A stretch of 64,000 nucleotides of DNA from the NCBI RefSeq assembly GCF_029894425.1, contig NZ_JARXYJ010000001.1:7584501-7648500 (forward strand). The letters are read 5' to 3'. Each line of letters starts with the position of its first letter. Within the stretch, counting starts at the first letter, position 1. This document shows positions 17,342-27,910 of this stretch, piece after piece. Made by a program: the position numbers and the translations under genes. Source of the stretch: Streptomyces sp. SAI-127 (GTDB lineage Bacteria; Actinomycetota; Actinomycetes; Streptomycetales; Streptomycetaceae). Below the pieces are notes generated by a model. That model did not search any database and had not been told where the DNA came from. It was given only the letters and a program-made list of their open reading frames with translations.

Positions 17342-18540
17342 TCCGGCACCGGGACCTCCGGGGCCGGTTTCCGGACCGTCGCCTTCCACAGCTCGCGCAT
17401 GCCGATGACGGTGGCGAGGACCAGCAGGCCGTTGCGCGCGACCAGGAGGACGATGCCACGCGGGGTGCTCCCCACGACGTCCGCGAACCAGATCGGGAAC
17501 TCCAGGACCGTCACGAAGCACGCCATCAGCACCAGGACGGCCGGCACGCCCATCCGGCTCGCGCGAAAGCACAGACAGGCCGCCGCGAGACCGACCAGCC
17601 ACACCATGTACTGCGGGCTGATCACGCGGCTGGTCGTGGTGAACATCAGCACCGCCACCAGCGCCGCGTCGGCCGCCGTGTGCGCCTCGAAGCGGGTGGC
17701 CGCGAGCCGCCACAGCAGCAGCAGTCCGAAGGCCATGCCGGTCAGCGCGAGCGCGGCCGTGCTGACCATGGTCACCCAGGGCCCCAGGAATTCGACAGAG
17801 CCGTAGTTGAGCAGGACCGAGCCCTCCCAGCCGTGGTGCCGGGCGATGTGGAAGACCAGCGAGCCCAGCGACTCCACCTCGGTGCCCCGCTCCCGCTGGA
17901 AGGTCAGGAAGGCGAACGCCCCGGGCATCGCGACGGAGAACAGTCCGGCCACCACCACGACCGTCACCGCCGCCGAGGCCCAGACGCTCCGCCTGCGGAT
18001 CCCGACGAGGATCAGCGCGGGCCACACCTTCAGCAGCGCCCCGAAGCCCACCAGCGCCCCGGCCACCTTCGGATGCCGGGCGGCCGCGAGGACCGCGGCG
18101 ACGGCCACCGCGGTCACCATCACGTCGTAACGGGAGTAGACGGTCGGGCCGAGCAGAGGTACGCCCGCCACCCACACCCAGGCTCCCCGCAGCCGCCGTC
18201 CGGGACGCAGGCCCGCGTACAGCAGCAGGAGGAGGGCGGCCAGGTCCGCGGCGAAGGCCATGAGGAAGAAGGCCTGCGTGTACTCCAGGAAGGGCAGCAG
18301 GGCGGGGGAGAGGATCGCGAGCGCCGCGGCTGGCGGATACTGCCAGGTCACGTCCGACTGCGGGAACGTTCCGGTGCGCAGGACGTCGTACCAGCCCTGG
18401 TAGATGACCGACACGTCACTGGTGACGTCCGGCCCGGGGAAGACGTACACCTTGAAGACGAACAGGAGCAGCAGCAGCCTGGTCACGCCCCAGGTCAGCA
18501 GCAGCCACGTCAGAGACCGCCGCACACCCGTCGTCTCCAC
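17299..18540 (-). CDS. GT87 (GT-C) polyprenyl-phosphomannose-type mannosyltransferase
   Basis: This protein is about 413 residues with some 10 membrane helices. It has the GT-C acidic site in the first loop (FPGPDVTSDVSVIYQGWYDVL) and the WQYPPAAAL motif of the GT87 family (DUF2029), whose members use polyprenyl-phosphate sugars outside the membrane. I start it at GTG 18540; ATG-type extensions upstream are not conserved-looking. The neighbouring divergent GT4 gene and the nearby acyl-CoA ligase match the M. tuberculosis region holding the mannosyltransferase Rv2181 and PimB', so a role in mannolipid synthesis is likely but inferred. Confidence 0.82.
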   Translation of the reverse strand: METTGVRRSLTWLLLTWGVTRLLLLLFVFKVYVFPGPDVTSDVSVIYQGWYDVLRTGTFPQSDVTWQYPPAAALAILSPALLPFLEYTQAFFLMAFAADLAALLLLLYAGLRPGRRLRGAWVWVAGVPLLGPTVYSRYDVMVTAVAVAAVLAAARHPKVAGALVGFGALLKVWPALILVGIRRRSVWASAAVTVVVVAGLFSVAMPGAFAFLTFQRERGTEVESLGSLVFHIARHHGWEGSVLLNYGSVEFLGPWVTMVSTAALALTGMAFGLLLLWRLAATRFEAHTAADAALVAVLMFTTTSRVISPQYMVWLVGLAAACLCFRASRMGVPAVLVLMACFVTVLEFPIWFADVVGSTPRGIVLLVARNGLLVLATVIGMRELWKATVRKPAPEVPVPDQAEAPAQEASASS

Positions 18541-18672
18541 GTGGTTCCCCGCCGTTCGCCGTCGCCCTGAAATGGTCGCTTGAGGAGAACATGATGTCCC
18601 GCTCTCCTGTGAGGGTGCCATAAGGGCGGTCGTCCCCGGCTGTGAGCTGCCGGTTCGGTAGGGTCGGCGGCG

Positions 18673-19815
18673 ATGCACAAGACCCTGATCGTGACGAACG
18701 ACTTCCCGCCCCGCCCGGGTGGCATCCAGGCGTTCCTGCACAACATGGCGCTTCGGCTCGACCCCGAGCGCCTGGTCGTCTACGCCTCCACCTGGAAGCG
18801 GAGCCGGGAGGGCATCGAGGCGACCGCCGCCTTCGACGCGGAGCAGCCCTTCACCGTCGTACGGGATTCCACGACCATGTTGCTGCCGACGCCGGGGGCC
18901 ACCCGCAGGGCCGTCGGGCTGCTGCGGGGGCACGGCTGTACGTCGGTGTGGTTCGGGGCGGCCGCGCCGCTCGGGCTGATGGGGCCGGCGCTCAGGAGGG
19001 CGGGTGCCGAGCGGCTGGTGGCCACCACCCACGGGCACGAGGCCGGGTGGGCCCAGCTGCCCGCCGCGCGGCAGCTGCTGGGCCGGATCGGGGAGTCGAC
19101 CGACACCGTCACCTACCTCGGCGAGTACACGCGCTCGCGGATCGCCGGCGCGCTGACGCCTCGGGCGGCGGCGCGGATGGTGCAGCTGCCGCCGGGCGTC
19201 GACGAGAAGACCTTCCATCCCGGGTCGGGCGGCGACGCCGTGCGGGCGCGGCTGGGGCTGACGGACCGGCCGGTGGTCGTGTGCGTGTCCCGGCTCGTGC
19301 CGCGCAAGGGGCAGGACACGCTGATCCTCGCCATGCCGCGGATCCTCATGAAGGAGCCCGACGCCGTTCTGCTGATCGTCGGCGGCGGGCCCTACGAGAA
19401 AGAGCTGCGCAGGCTCGCCCACGAGACCGGTGTCGCCGACTCCGTGCGCTTCACCGGAGCCGTGCCCTGGGCCGAGCTGCCCGCCCACTACGGCGCCGGT
19501 GACGTCTTCGCGATGCCGTGCAGGACCCGCCGGGGCGGGCTCGACGTCGAGGGGCTCGGGATCGTCTACCTGGAGGCCTCCGCGACCGGTCTGCCCGTCG
19601 TCGCCGGGGACTCCGGAGGTGCCCCGGACGCGGTCCTCGACGGCGAGACGGGCTGGGTCGTGCGCGGCGGATCGGTCGAGGAGACCGCCGAGCGGATCGT
19701 CGTCCTCCTCGGCGACGCGGAACTGCGGAGCCGCATGGGGGAGCGGGGACGGGAGTGGGTCGAGGAGAAGTGGCGATGGGATTTGTTGGCGGAAAAGTTG
19801 AAGACGTTGCTATAG
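18673..19815 (+). CDS. GT4 glycosyltransferase, probable PimB' mannosyltransferase
   Basis: This 380-residue GT-B enzyme starts with TNDFPPRPGGIQAFL, typical of the PimB'/GT4 group. The acceptor-side THGHEAGWAQLP is followed by the nucleotide-sugar site VSRLVPRKGQDTLILAMP and the family EX7E-like stretch EGLGIVYLEASATGLPVVAGDSGG (about 295-318). PimB' adds the second mannose to phosphatidylinositol mannoside. The assignment rests on sequence pattern and on synteny with mycobacterial Rv2188c-fadD15. ATG 18673 follows TAGGGT at 18658-18663, a possible -10 box. Substrate is not proven. Confidence 0.82.
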   Translation: MHKTLIVTNDFPPRPGGIQAFLHNMALRLDPERLVVYASTWKRSREGIEATAAFDAEQPFTVVRDSTTMLLPTPGATRRAVGLLRGHGCTSVWFGAAAPLGLMGPALRRAGAERLVATTHGHEAGWAQLPAARQLLGRIGESTDTVTYLGEYTRSRIAGALTPRAAARMVQLPPGVDEKTFHPGSGGDAVRARLGLTDRPVVVCVSRLVPRKGQDTLILAMPRILMKEPDAVLLIVGGGPYEKELRRLAHETGVADSVRFTGAVPWAELPAHYGAGDVFAMPCRTRRGGLDVEGLGIVYLEASATGLPVVAGDSGGAPDAVLDGETGWVVRGGSVEETAERIVVLLGDAELRSRMGERGREWVEEKWRWDLLAEKLKTLL

Positions 19816-19829
19816 CCGGAGGCCAATAA

Positions 19830-21479
<1,650 letters not shown>

Positions 21480-21498
21480 CGCTCGCTCAAAAAGCGCT

Positions 21499-23295
21499 CT
21501 ACTTCGCGTAGATCGCTTCGATCTCGTCCGCGTAGTCCTTCGCCACCACGTTCCGCTTGAGCTTCAGCGAGGGCGTGAGGTGGCCCGTCTCCTCCGTGAA
21601 CTGGGAGGACAGAATGCGGAACTTCCGCACCGATTCCGCCTTCGACACCGCGGCGTTGCCGTCGTCGATCGCGGCCTGGATCGCCGCGTTCAGGTCCGCG
21701 TCCCCGGCCAGCGACGCCGCGGTGGAACCCGCCGGCTTTCCGTGGTCGTCGGCCCAACGGCCCAGGAACTCCTCGTCGATGGTGATCAGCGCGCCGACGA
21801 ACGGCCGCCCGTCGCCCACCACCATGCACTCCGCGACCAGCGCGTGCGCGCGGATACGGTCCTCGATCACGGCCGGCGCGACGTTCTTGCCGCCCGCGGT
21901 GACGATGATCTCCTTCTTGCGGCCGGTGATCCTGAGGTAGCCGTCCTCGTCGAGGGTGCCGATGTCACCGGTGTGGAACCAGCCGTCGGTCAGCGCCTCG
22001 GCCGTGGCGGCCTCGTTGTTCCAGTAGCCCTTGAACAGGTGCTCGCCGTGCAGCAGCACCTCGCCGTCGTCGGCGATCCGGATCACCGAGCCCGGCAGCG
22101 GCTGACCGACCGTGCCGATCTTCGTGCGGTCCCACGGGTTGAACGCGGTCGCGGCACAGGACTCGGTCAGGCCGTAGCCCTCCAGGACCGTGAAGCCGAT
22201 GCCGCGGAAGAAGTGACCCAGGCGCTCGCCGAGCGGGGCGCCGCCGGAGATGGCGTACTCGCCCTTGCCGCCGAGGACCGCGCGCAGCTTGCTGTAGACC
22301 AGCTTGTCGAAGGTCTTGTACTTGATCTTCAGGCCCAGCGACGGACCCGACGGGGTGTCCAGCGCCTTGCTGTAGGCGATCGCCGTGTCGGCGGCCTTGT
22401 CGAAGATCTTGCCCTTGCCGTCCGCCTGCGCCTTGGCGCGCGCCGAGTTGTAGACCTTCTCGAAAACGCGCGGGACGCCCAGGATCAGCGTCGGCCGGAA
22501 GGACGCCAGCTCGTCGGTGAGGTTCTTGATGTCCGGGACCATGCCCAGCTTGATCGGCGCCATCATGGGCGCGATCTGCACGAGCCGGCCGAAGACGTGT
22601 GCGAGCGGCAGGAAGAGCAGCACCGAGCATTCACCGGTGCGGAACAGCGGGCGCAGCCGCTCCACGATGTTGCCGCACTCCGCGAAGAAGCTGCGGTGGG
22701 TGAGCACACAGCCCTTGGGACGCCCTGTGGTGCCGGAGGTGTAGACGATGGTCGCCGGGTCGTCGGCCTTCGCCAGCGAGCTGCGCTCCTCCACGGCCGC
22801 GTCGCTGATGTCCTTGCCCGCGCGGCCCAGTTCCTCGATCCCGCCGCCCTCGATCTGCCAGACGTGCTTGAGGGCGGGCAGTGAGTCGCGCACCGACTCG
22901 ACGGCCGCGGTGTGACCGTCCAGCTCCACGACGCAGGCGGTCGCGCCCGAGTCGCCGAGGATCCACTGGATCTGCTCCGGCGAACTGGTCTCGTACACCG
23001 GCACGGTGATCGCGCCCGCGCTCCAGATCGCGAAGTCGAGCAGCGTCCACTCGTAGCGGGTACGGGACATCAGACCGACCCGGTCGCCCGGCTGGACGCC
23101 GGAGGCGATGAGCCCCTTGGCGGCGACGTGCACCTCGGCCAGGAACGCCGTGGCCGACACGTCCTGCCATTGACCGCCCACCTTGCGGGCGATGACGGCG
23201 ACGTCGGGATGCTGCGCGGCGTTTCTACGGACGATGTCGGTGAGATTGCCGTCCGCAGGGACCTCGTACAAAGCCGGAAGGCTGAACTCGCGCAA
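21499..23295 (-). CDS. Long-chain fatty-acid--CoA ligase (FadD15-like)
   Basis: This 598-residue AMP-forming synthetase has the ATP/AMP motif YTSGTTGRPKGCVLTH (about 190-205), the fatty-acyl gate/adenine region GYGLTESCA, the YWNNEAATAEAL/DGWFHTGDIG block, and the C-terminal lysine region LKLKRNVV. It activates fatty acids as CoA esters for lipid synthesis or breakdown. It is convergent with choA and separated by a 290-base region from the next gene, which contains a TTACTG-type palindrome. Synteny matches mycobacterial fadD15, which lies beside pimB'. Confidence 0.92.
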   Translation of the reverse strand: MREFSLPALYEVPADGNLTDIVRRNAAQHPDVAVIARKVGGQWQDVSATAFLAEVHVAAKGLIASGVQPGDRVGLMSRTRYEWTLLDFAIWSAGAITVPVYETSSPEQIQWILGDSGATACVVELDGHTAAVESVRDSLPALKHVWQIEGGGIEELGRAGKDISDAAVEERSSLAKADDPATIVYTSGTTGRPKGCVLTHRSFFAECGNIVERLRPLFRTGECSVLLFLPLAHVFGRLVQIAPMMAPIKLGMVPDIKNLTDELASFRPTLILGVPRVFEKVYNSARAKAQADGKGKIFDKAADTAIAYSKALDTPSGPSLGLKIKYKTFDKLVYSKLRAVLGGKGEYAISGGAPLGERLGHFFRGIGFTVLEGYGLTESCAATAFNPWDRTKIGTVGQPLPGSVIRIADDGEVLLHGEHLFKGYWNNEAATAEALTDGWFHTGDIGTLDEDGYLRITGRKKEIIVTAGGKNVAPAVIEDRIRAHALVAECMVVGDGRPFVGALITIDEEFLGRWADDHGKPAGSTAASLAGDADLNAAIQAAIDDGNAAVSKAESVRKFRILSSQFTEETGHLTPSLKLKRNVVAKDYADEIEAIYAK

Positions 23296-23514
23296 GACTG
23301 CTGCTCCTCATAGGGCGCCGGCGCCACGACGTTGTGTGATGCGACGGTCGGTCCAAGGCTCGGGCAGGTGCTCAGAGATTCAGTAATTGAAAGCTGAGCA
23401 CGACTGGACTGCCCGGACGTTACCCGCCGGTATGGCGTCTTCGACAGGGGGTCCCGGCGAGATGTTCGCTGCGTCACACGGATTGGGGTTCTTCGCGCAC
23501 AGTAGTCCACCTGC

Positions 23515-23532
23515 TTACTGACTGGCCAGTAA
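23515..23532. promoter_or_regulatory. Palindrome, possible TetR-type (FadR/FasR-like) operator
   Basis: TTACTG (23515-23520) and CAGTAA (23527-23532) flank ACTGGC. The half-sites resemble operators of TetR-family fatty-acid regulators. It lies in the otherwise gene-free 23296-23588 region, between the acyl-CoA ligase gene and the phosphoesterase gene, 57 bases from the latter's start. The regulator is not in the window, or is unrecognised. Confidence 0.4.
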
Positions 23533-23588
23533 CCGCGGGACCGGTCGGCACTGTTCACGTATGCCGCACAGGCCTACTCTTGATCGTC

Positions 23589-24386
23589 ATGGCACCCACA
23601 CCGGCCGGAAACCGGAAGACGCGCGTACATGTGGTCAGCGATGTGCACGGCAACGCCCGTGACCTGGCCAGAGCCGGCGAGGGTGCCGACGCCCTGATCT
23701 GTCTGGGTGACCTCGTTCTCTTCCTCGACTACGCCGACCACTCGCGCGGGATCTTCCCCGACCTGTTCGGGACGGAGAACGCCGACCTGATCGTGGAACT
23801 GCGCACCGCCCGCCGTTTCGAGGAGGCGCGAGAGCTCGGGGCCCGGCTGTGGGGCGGGATCGGCGCCGACCGCGCCTCCGTGATCGAGAAGGCGGTACGC
23901 AAGCAGTACGCCGAGATGTTCGCCGCGTTCCCGACACCGACGTACGCGACCTACGGCAATGTCGACATGCCGCCTCTGTGGCCGGAGTACGCCGGACCCG
24001 GTACGACCGTGCTCGACGGCGAGCGGGTGGAGATCGGCGGCTGGACGTTCGGCTTCGTGGGCGGCGGTCTCAGGACCCCCATGCGGACGCCGTACGAGAT
24101 CAGCGACGAGGAGTACGCGGCGAAGATCGAGGCGCTGGGCGAGGTGGACGTGCTGTGCACGCACATCCCGCCGGAGGTGCCGGAGCTGGTCTACGACACG
24201 GTGGCGCGGCGGTTCGAGCGGGGGAGCCGGGCGTTGCTGGACGCGATCCGCCGCACCCGGCCCCGGTACTCGCTGTTCGGTCACGTCCACCAGCCCCTGG
24301 TCCGGCGGATGCGGATCGGGGCGACCGAGTGCGTGAACGTGGGGCACTTCGCGGGGAGCGGGAAGCCGTGGGCGCTGGAATGGTGA
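23589..24386 (+). CDS. Calcineurin-type metallophosphoesterase
   Basis: This 265-residue protein has the metal-site motifs of the superfamily: VVSDVHGN (Asp, His) at the start, LGDLV (GD), ATYGNVD (GN), CTHIPP (H) and LFGHVHQPL (GHxH). It should hydrolyse phosphomonoesters, diesters or nucleotides with a two-metal centre; the actual substrate is unknown. I use ATG 23589; a TTG three codons upstream is possible. It precedes the SRPBCC gene by 83 bases on the same strand. Confidence 0.9.
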   Translation: MAPTPAGNRKTRVHVVSDVHGNARDLARAGEGADALICLGDLVLFLDYADHSRGIFPDLFGTENADLIVELRTARRFEEARELGARLWGGIGADRASVIEKAVRKQYAEMFAAFPTPTYATYGNVDMPPLWPEYAGPGTTVLDGERVEIGGWTFGFVGGGLRTPMRTPYEISDEEYAAKIEALGEVDVLCTHIPPEVPELVYDTVARRFERGSRALLDAIRRTRPRYSLFGHVHQPLVRRMRIGATECVNVGHFAGSGKPWALEW

Positions 24387-24469
24387 AGCCGGACGCGCGG
24401 TAGCCTTCACGCTGCACAGACGTGCGTACCACCCTTCCTCACCGGTCCATATCTGGAGGATCCACGGCG

Positions 24470-24910
24470 ATGGCGGAACACACCAGTTCGAGCATCACGA
24501 TCGAAGCTGCGCCTGCCGACGTCATGGCGGTGATCGCGGACTTCGCCCGCTACCCGGACTGGACGGGCGAGGTGAAGCAGGCGGAGGTCCTCTCGACGGA
24601 CGCGTCCGGCCGCGCCGAGCAGGTCCGGCTGGTCATGGACGCGGGCGCCATCAAGGACGACCAGGTCCTCGGCTACACGTGGACCGGCGAGAACGAGGTC
24701 TCCTGGACGCTGGTGAAGTCCCAGATGCTGCGGCAGCTGGACGGTTCGTATGTGCTGAAGCCGGCGGGTGCGCGGGCCACGGAGGTCACGTATCTGCTGA
24801 CGGTCGACGTCAAGATCCCGATGCTCGGCATGATCAAGCGCAAGGCGGAGAAGGTCATCATCGACCGGGCGCTGGCGGGGTTGAAGAAGCGGGTGGAGTC
24901 GGGGGAGTAG
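24470..24910 (+). CDS. SRPBCC (START-like) lipid/polyketide-binding protein
   Basis: This 146-residue protein starts at ATG 24470 with GGAGGA 9 bases upstream. It has the SRPBCC fold pattern: a first strand (SSSITIEAAPADVMAVIADF), the YPDW motif, central strands, and a long C-terminal helix (IIDRALAGLKKRVE). Such proteins hold hydrophobic ligands in a cavity. It corresponds in synteny and sequence pattern to mycobacterial Rv2185c, which lies beside an ArsA-like gene as here. Ligand unknown. Confidence 0.88.
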   Translation: MAEHTSSSITIEAAPADVMAVIADFARYPDWTGEVKQAEVLSTDASGRAEQVRLVMDAGAIKDDQVLGYTWTGENEVSWTLVKSQMLRQLDGSYVLKPAGARATEVTYLLTVDVKIPMLGMIKRKAEKVIIDRALAGLKKRVESGE

Positions 24911-24915
24911 GGGTC

Positions 24916-24998
24916 CGCGGTCGGCTGCGGGCCGGTGGGGGCCGGTCGCGCCCACGCGGCGGAGCCGCATATGGATGCAGCCCCGCGCCCCTGGGTAG
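24916..24998. repeat. Dispersed GC-rich intergenic repeat, copy 1
   Basis: This region shares the block GGCTGCGGGCCGGTGGGGGC (24923-24942) and a CCCCGCGCCCC-CTGGG tail with copy 3 at 47.7 kb. It contains a small inner hairpin (GCGGC gga GCCGC, 24956-24968). It has no coding frame that fits neighbours. Confidence 0.6.
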
Positions 24999-25083
24999 GT
25001 GCTGTCACGCCCGCTGCAACGCGCCCGCAGCCATAATGACCGCACAACCAGGCACGTCCTTGTGTCCGTTACGGTTCACCCCT

Positions 25084-26241
25084 ATGCGCACCATCCTGAT
25101 CACCGGCCCCGGCGGCAGCGGTCGTACGACAGTCGCCGCCGCCACCGCCCTGCGCGCCGCAGGCAACGGCACCCGCACCCTGGTGCTGAGTGCCGACCGC
25201 ACGGACACCCTGGGCACGATGCTCGGCGCGGCAACGGGCCCCACCCCCACCCGGATCACCCCGCACCTCACCGCCTGGCGCCCCGACGCCACCGCCGGTT
25301 TCCGGGATGATCTCGCCCGCTTCCAGGACCGCGCCTCCAACGTGCTCAACCTGCTCGGCGCCTCCCGCCTGGACCCCGAGGAGGTCACCCCCCTCCCCGG
25401 CGCCGAGGAACTCACCCTCCTGCGGGCCCTGCGCGACGCGGCGCTCTCCGAGCGGCACGAGCTGCTCGTCGTGGACCTGCCGCCCACCCAGCAGGCCCTC
25501 TCCCTCCTCTCCCTCCCCGAGGAACTCCGCCGCTACCTGCGCCGCCTGCTCCCGGCCGAGCGTCAGGCCGCCGCGGGCCTGCGCCCCGTGCTCGGAAGGC
25601 TCGCCGGCGTCCCCATGCCCTCGGAGTGGCTGTACGAGACCGCCGCCCGCTGGGACACCGAACTCGGCGCGGTCGAGGCCGTCCTCGCCGATCGGGAGGC
25701 CGTCGTGCGACTCGTCGCCGAACCCGGCCCCGCCGGCACCGACGACGTACGGTCCGCAGGCCTCGCCCTCGCCCTGCGCGGCCTGCGCCCCGACGCCCTG
25801 ATCGCCAACCGCGTCGTACCGGAGGACTGGCCCGCCGGCCTCGTCGCCCAGCAGCGCAAGGCCCTGGAGGAGTGGCAGGAGTCGTACGACGTCCATGCCG
25901 TCCCGCACCTCGGCCACGACCCGCGCGGCACCGACGACCTCACCGCCCTCGCCGTCCCCGAGGTCAACCACACGACCTCCACCGTCGAGTGGCCTGTCAC
26001 CGATCACCTCGCCGAGGACGGCGTCCTGGTGTGGCACCTCCCGCTGCCCGGCGCCATACGCGACGAACTGGACCTGATCCGGCGCGGCGACGAACTCGTC
26101 GTCAGCGCGGGGCAGTTCCGCCGGATCGTCCCGCTGCCCTCGGCCCTACGCCGCTGCACCGTCGCCGGCGCCGCCCTGCGCGAGGGCGAGCTGCGGATCC
26201 GGTTCGCGCCGGACCCGGATCTGTGGCCCCGGACCCCGTGA
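25084..26241 (+). CDS. ArsA/GET3-like ATPase-fold protein with altered P-loop
   Basis: This 385-residue protein begins with MRTILITGPGGSGRTT at the P-loop position of the ArsA/MinD class, followed by LVLSADRTDTLGTMLG, as in ArsA switch I. A later LVVDLPPTQQALSLLSLPEELRRYLRRL matches the ArsA hydrophobic region. The P-loop differs from the family GKGGVGKTT: both lysines are replaced (Pro and Arg). ATP use is therefore doubtful. In mycobacteria the syntenic pair Rv2183c/Rv2184c is likewise ArsA-like, next to an SRPBCC protein. The start is ATG 25084, with little visible ribosome site. Confidence 0.8.
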   Translation: MRTILITGPGGSGRTTVAAATALRAAGNGTRTLVLSADRTDTLGTMLGAATGPTPTRITPHLTAWRPDATAGFRDDLARFQDRASNVLNLLGASRLDPEEVTPLPGAEELTLLRALRDAALSERHELLVVDLPPTQQALSLLSLPEELRRYLRRLLPAERQAAAGLRPVLGRLAGVPMPSEWLYETAARWDTELGAVEAVLADREAVVRLVAEPGPAGTDDVRSAGLALALRGLRPDALIANRVVPEDWPAGLVAQQRKALEEWQESYDVHAVPHLGHDPRGTDDLTALAVPEVNHTTSTVEWPVTDHLAEDGVLVWHLPLPGAIRDELDLIRRGDELVVSAGQFRRIVPLPSALRRCTVAGAALREGELRIRFAPDPDLWPRTP

Positions 26242-26298
26242 ACCGTGTACGCCCGTTCGGGTAACGTCGTAGGGACGAACCGTAGTCAGGAGGTCGTC

Positions 26299-26787
26299 AT
26301 GAGCGAAGAGCTCCCCCCGTCCGACGCCGGAGACCGCGAGCCCGTGGACTCCGTGGACGAGGTACGGGCGACCGACGCCGACGCGTGGGCGACGGCGGTC
26401 GCGGAGGACCTCGCGGCGGAGAAGGCCCGCCGCCGCACCCAGTACGGCCCGCCCCCGGGCTCGGCCGCCGAGGAACTGCGCAAGCTCGTCGACAACGTCG
26501 CCGAGAAGCTGTCCGGCCTCCAGTCCCCGCTCCTCGGTGGCATCGCCGGACCCGCCGCCCAGCAGGTGGTCAAGCAGGTCGTCCAGCAGGCCAAGGCCGC
26601 GGTCGAGCCGGTCATCGAACGCAACCCGGACGTCTTCGACCACCTCGCCGCCGCGGGGGGCGAACTCCTCGCCGCCTACCGCTCCGCGGTCCAGGCGCAG
26701 GAGCAGCGCTGGAGCCGCCGCGACGACGACACCCTGCGCGACCGGGGCGAGGACCCCGGCCCCGGCGAGCGCATCGACTTGGACTGA
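26299..26787 (+). CDS. DUF5304 protein upstream of glucokinase (SCO2127-like)
   Basis: This 162-residue, very acidic and helical protein starts at ATG 26299 behind AGGAGGT. It has a disordered acidic N-terminus, a middle amphipathic helix block (AAEELRKLVDNVAEKLSG, QQVVKQVVQQAKAAVEP) and a charged tail. It sits 68 bases upstream of glkA. In S. coelicolor the gene in this position, SCO2127, has been reported to affect glucose uptake/kinase activity and carbon catabolite repression. I infer orthology from position and character. No enzymatic motif is visible. Confidence 0.78.
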   Translation: MSEELPPSDAGDREPVDSVDEVRATDADAWATAVAEDLAAEKARRRTQYGPPPGSAAEELRKLVDNVAEKLSGLQSPLLGGIAGPAAQQVVKQVVQQAKAAVEPVIERNPDVFDHLAAAGGELLAAYRSAVQAQEQRWSRRDDDTLRDRGEDPGPGERIDLD

Positions 26788-26854
26788 AACCCCCTGACGG
26801 CAGGGGCTCGGGTACGGTTGGCCGTAGCGGGGCTCGACCGAAACTGAGGGATTC

Positions 26855-27808
26855 ATGGGACTCACCATCGGCGTCGACATCGGCGGCACGAAGATCGCGG
26901 CCGGCGTGGTCGATGAGGAAGGCAACATCCTCTCGACCTACAAGGTGCCGACCCCGGGCACGGCCGAGGGCATCGTGGACGCGATCGCCTCGGCGGTGGA
27001 GGGCGCGCGCGCCGGGCACGCGATCGTGGGCGTGGGCATCGGTGCGGCCGGATACGTCAACCGCCAGCGCTCGGAGGTCTACTTCGCGCCCAACATCCAC
27101 TGGCGCAACGAGCCGCTGAAGGAGAAGGTCGAGACCCGGGTCGGCCTTCCGGTCGTCGTGGAGAACGACGCCAACGCGGCAGCGTGGGGCGAGTACAAGT
27201 TCGGCGCGGGCAAGGGCCACCGCAACGTCATCTGCATCACACTGGGCACCGGCCTCGGCGGCGGCATCATCATCGGCAACAAGCTGCGCCGCGGCCACTT
27301 CGGCGTGGCGGCCGAGTTCGGCCACATCCGCATGGTGCCCGACGGTCTGCTGTGCGGCTGCGGGAGCCAGGGCTGCTGGGAGCAGTACGCCTCCGGCCGC
27401 GCCCTGGTGCGCTACGCCAAGCAGCGCGCCAACGCCACCCCGGAGAACGCCGAGATCCTCCTCGGCCTCGGCGACGGCAGCCCCGACGGCATCGAGGGCA
27501 AGCACATCTCCATGGCCGCCCGCCAGGGCGACCCGGTGGCCGTCGACTCCTACCGCGAGCTCGCCCGCTGGGCCGGCGCCGGCCTCGCCGACCTGGCCTC
27601 CCTCTTCGACCCCTCCGCGTTCATCGTCGGCGGCGGCCTCTCCGACGAGGGAGAACTGGTCCTGGACCCGATCCGCAAGTCCTACAAGCGCTGGCTGGTG
27701 GGCGGCAACTGGCGCCCGGTCGCCGACGTCATCGCGGCCCAACTGGGCAACAAGGCGGGCCTGGTGGGCGCGGCGGACCTGGCGAGAGAGCCCGACCCGA
27801 TCATGTAA
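26855..27808 (+). CDS. glkA: Glucokinase (ROK family)
   Basis: This 317-residue protein has the ROK ATP site VDIGGTKIAAGVVD, the glucose site VVENDANAAAWGEYKFGAG, the second phosphate loop TLGTGLGGGII, and the zinc-binding ROK signature with CGCGSQGCWEQYASG. It phosphorylates glucose to glucose-6-phosphate at the entry of glycolysis. In Streptomyces, GlkA also has a central role in carbon catabolite repression. It follows the SCO2127-like gene and precedes an endonuclease/phosphatase-family gene. A phosphofructokinase gene lies 5 kb away. Confidence 0.96.
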   Translation: MGLTIGVDIGGTKIAAGVVDEEGNILSTYKVPTPGTAEGIVDAIASAVEGARAGHAIVGVGIGAAGYVNRQRSEVYFAPNIHWRNEPLKEKVETRVGLPVVVENDANAAAWGEYKFGAGKGHRNVICITLGTGLGGGIIIGNKLRRGHFGVAAEFGHIRMVPDGLLCGCGSQGCWEQYASGRALVRYAKQRANATPENAEILLGLGDGSPDGIEGKHISMAARQGDPVAVDSYRELARWAGAGLADLASLFDPSAFIVGGGLSDEGELVLDPIRKSYKRWLVGGNWRPVADVIAAQLGNKAGLVGAADLAREPDPIM

Positions 27809-27828
27809 ACGGGCATGGAGTGGACCTA

Positions 27829-27887
27829 CTCAGGGGCGCGGGGCCGTTTCACCGTGCGGCTCTGCCGCACACACCTCGCGCCCCTCC
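27829..27887. repeat. Dispersed GC-rich intergenic repeat, copy 2 (inverted relation)
   Basis: AGGGGCGCGGGGC at 27832-27844 is the reverse complement of the GCCCCGCGCCCCT block in copy 1. CTCGCGCCCCT at 27874-27884 forms an outer inverted repeat, and GTGCGGC/GCCGCAC (27854-27870) forms an inner hairpin. It fills most of the gap after glkA. Confidence 0.5.
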
Positions 27888-27910
27888 CTCTTGGGCGTAA
27901 ATTGATCCAC

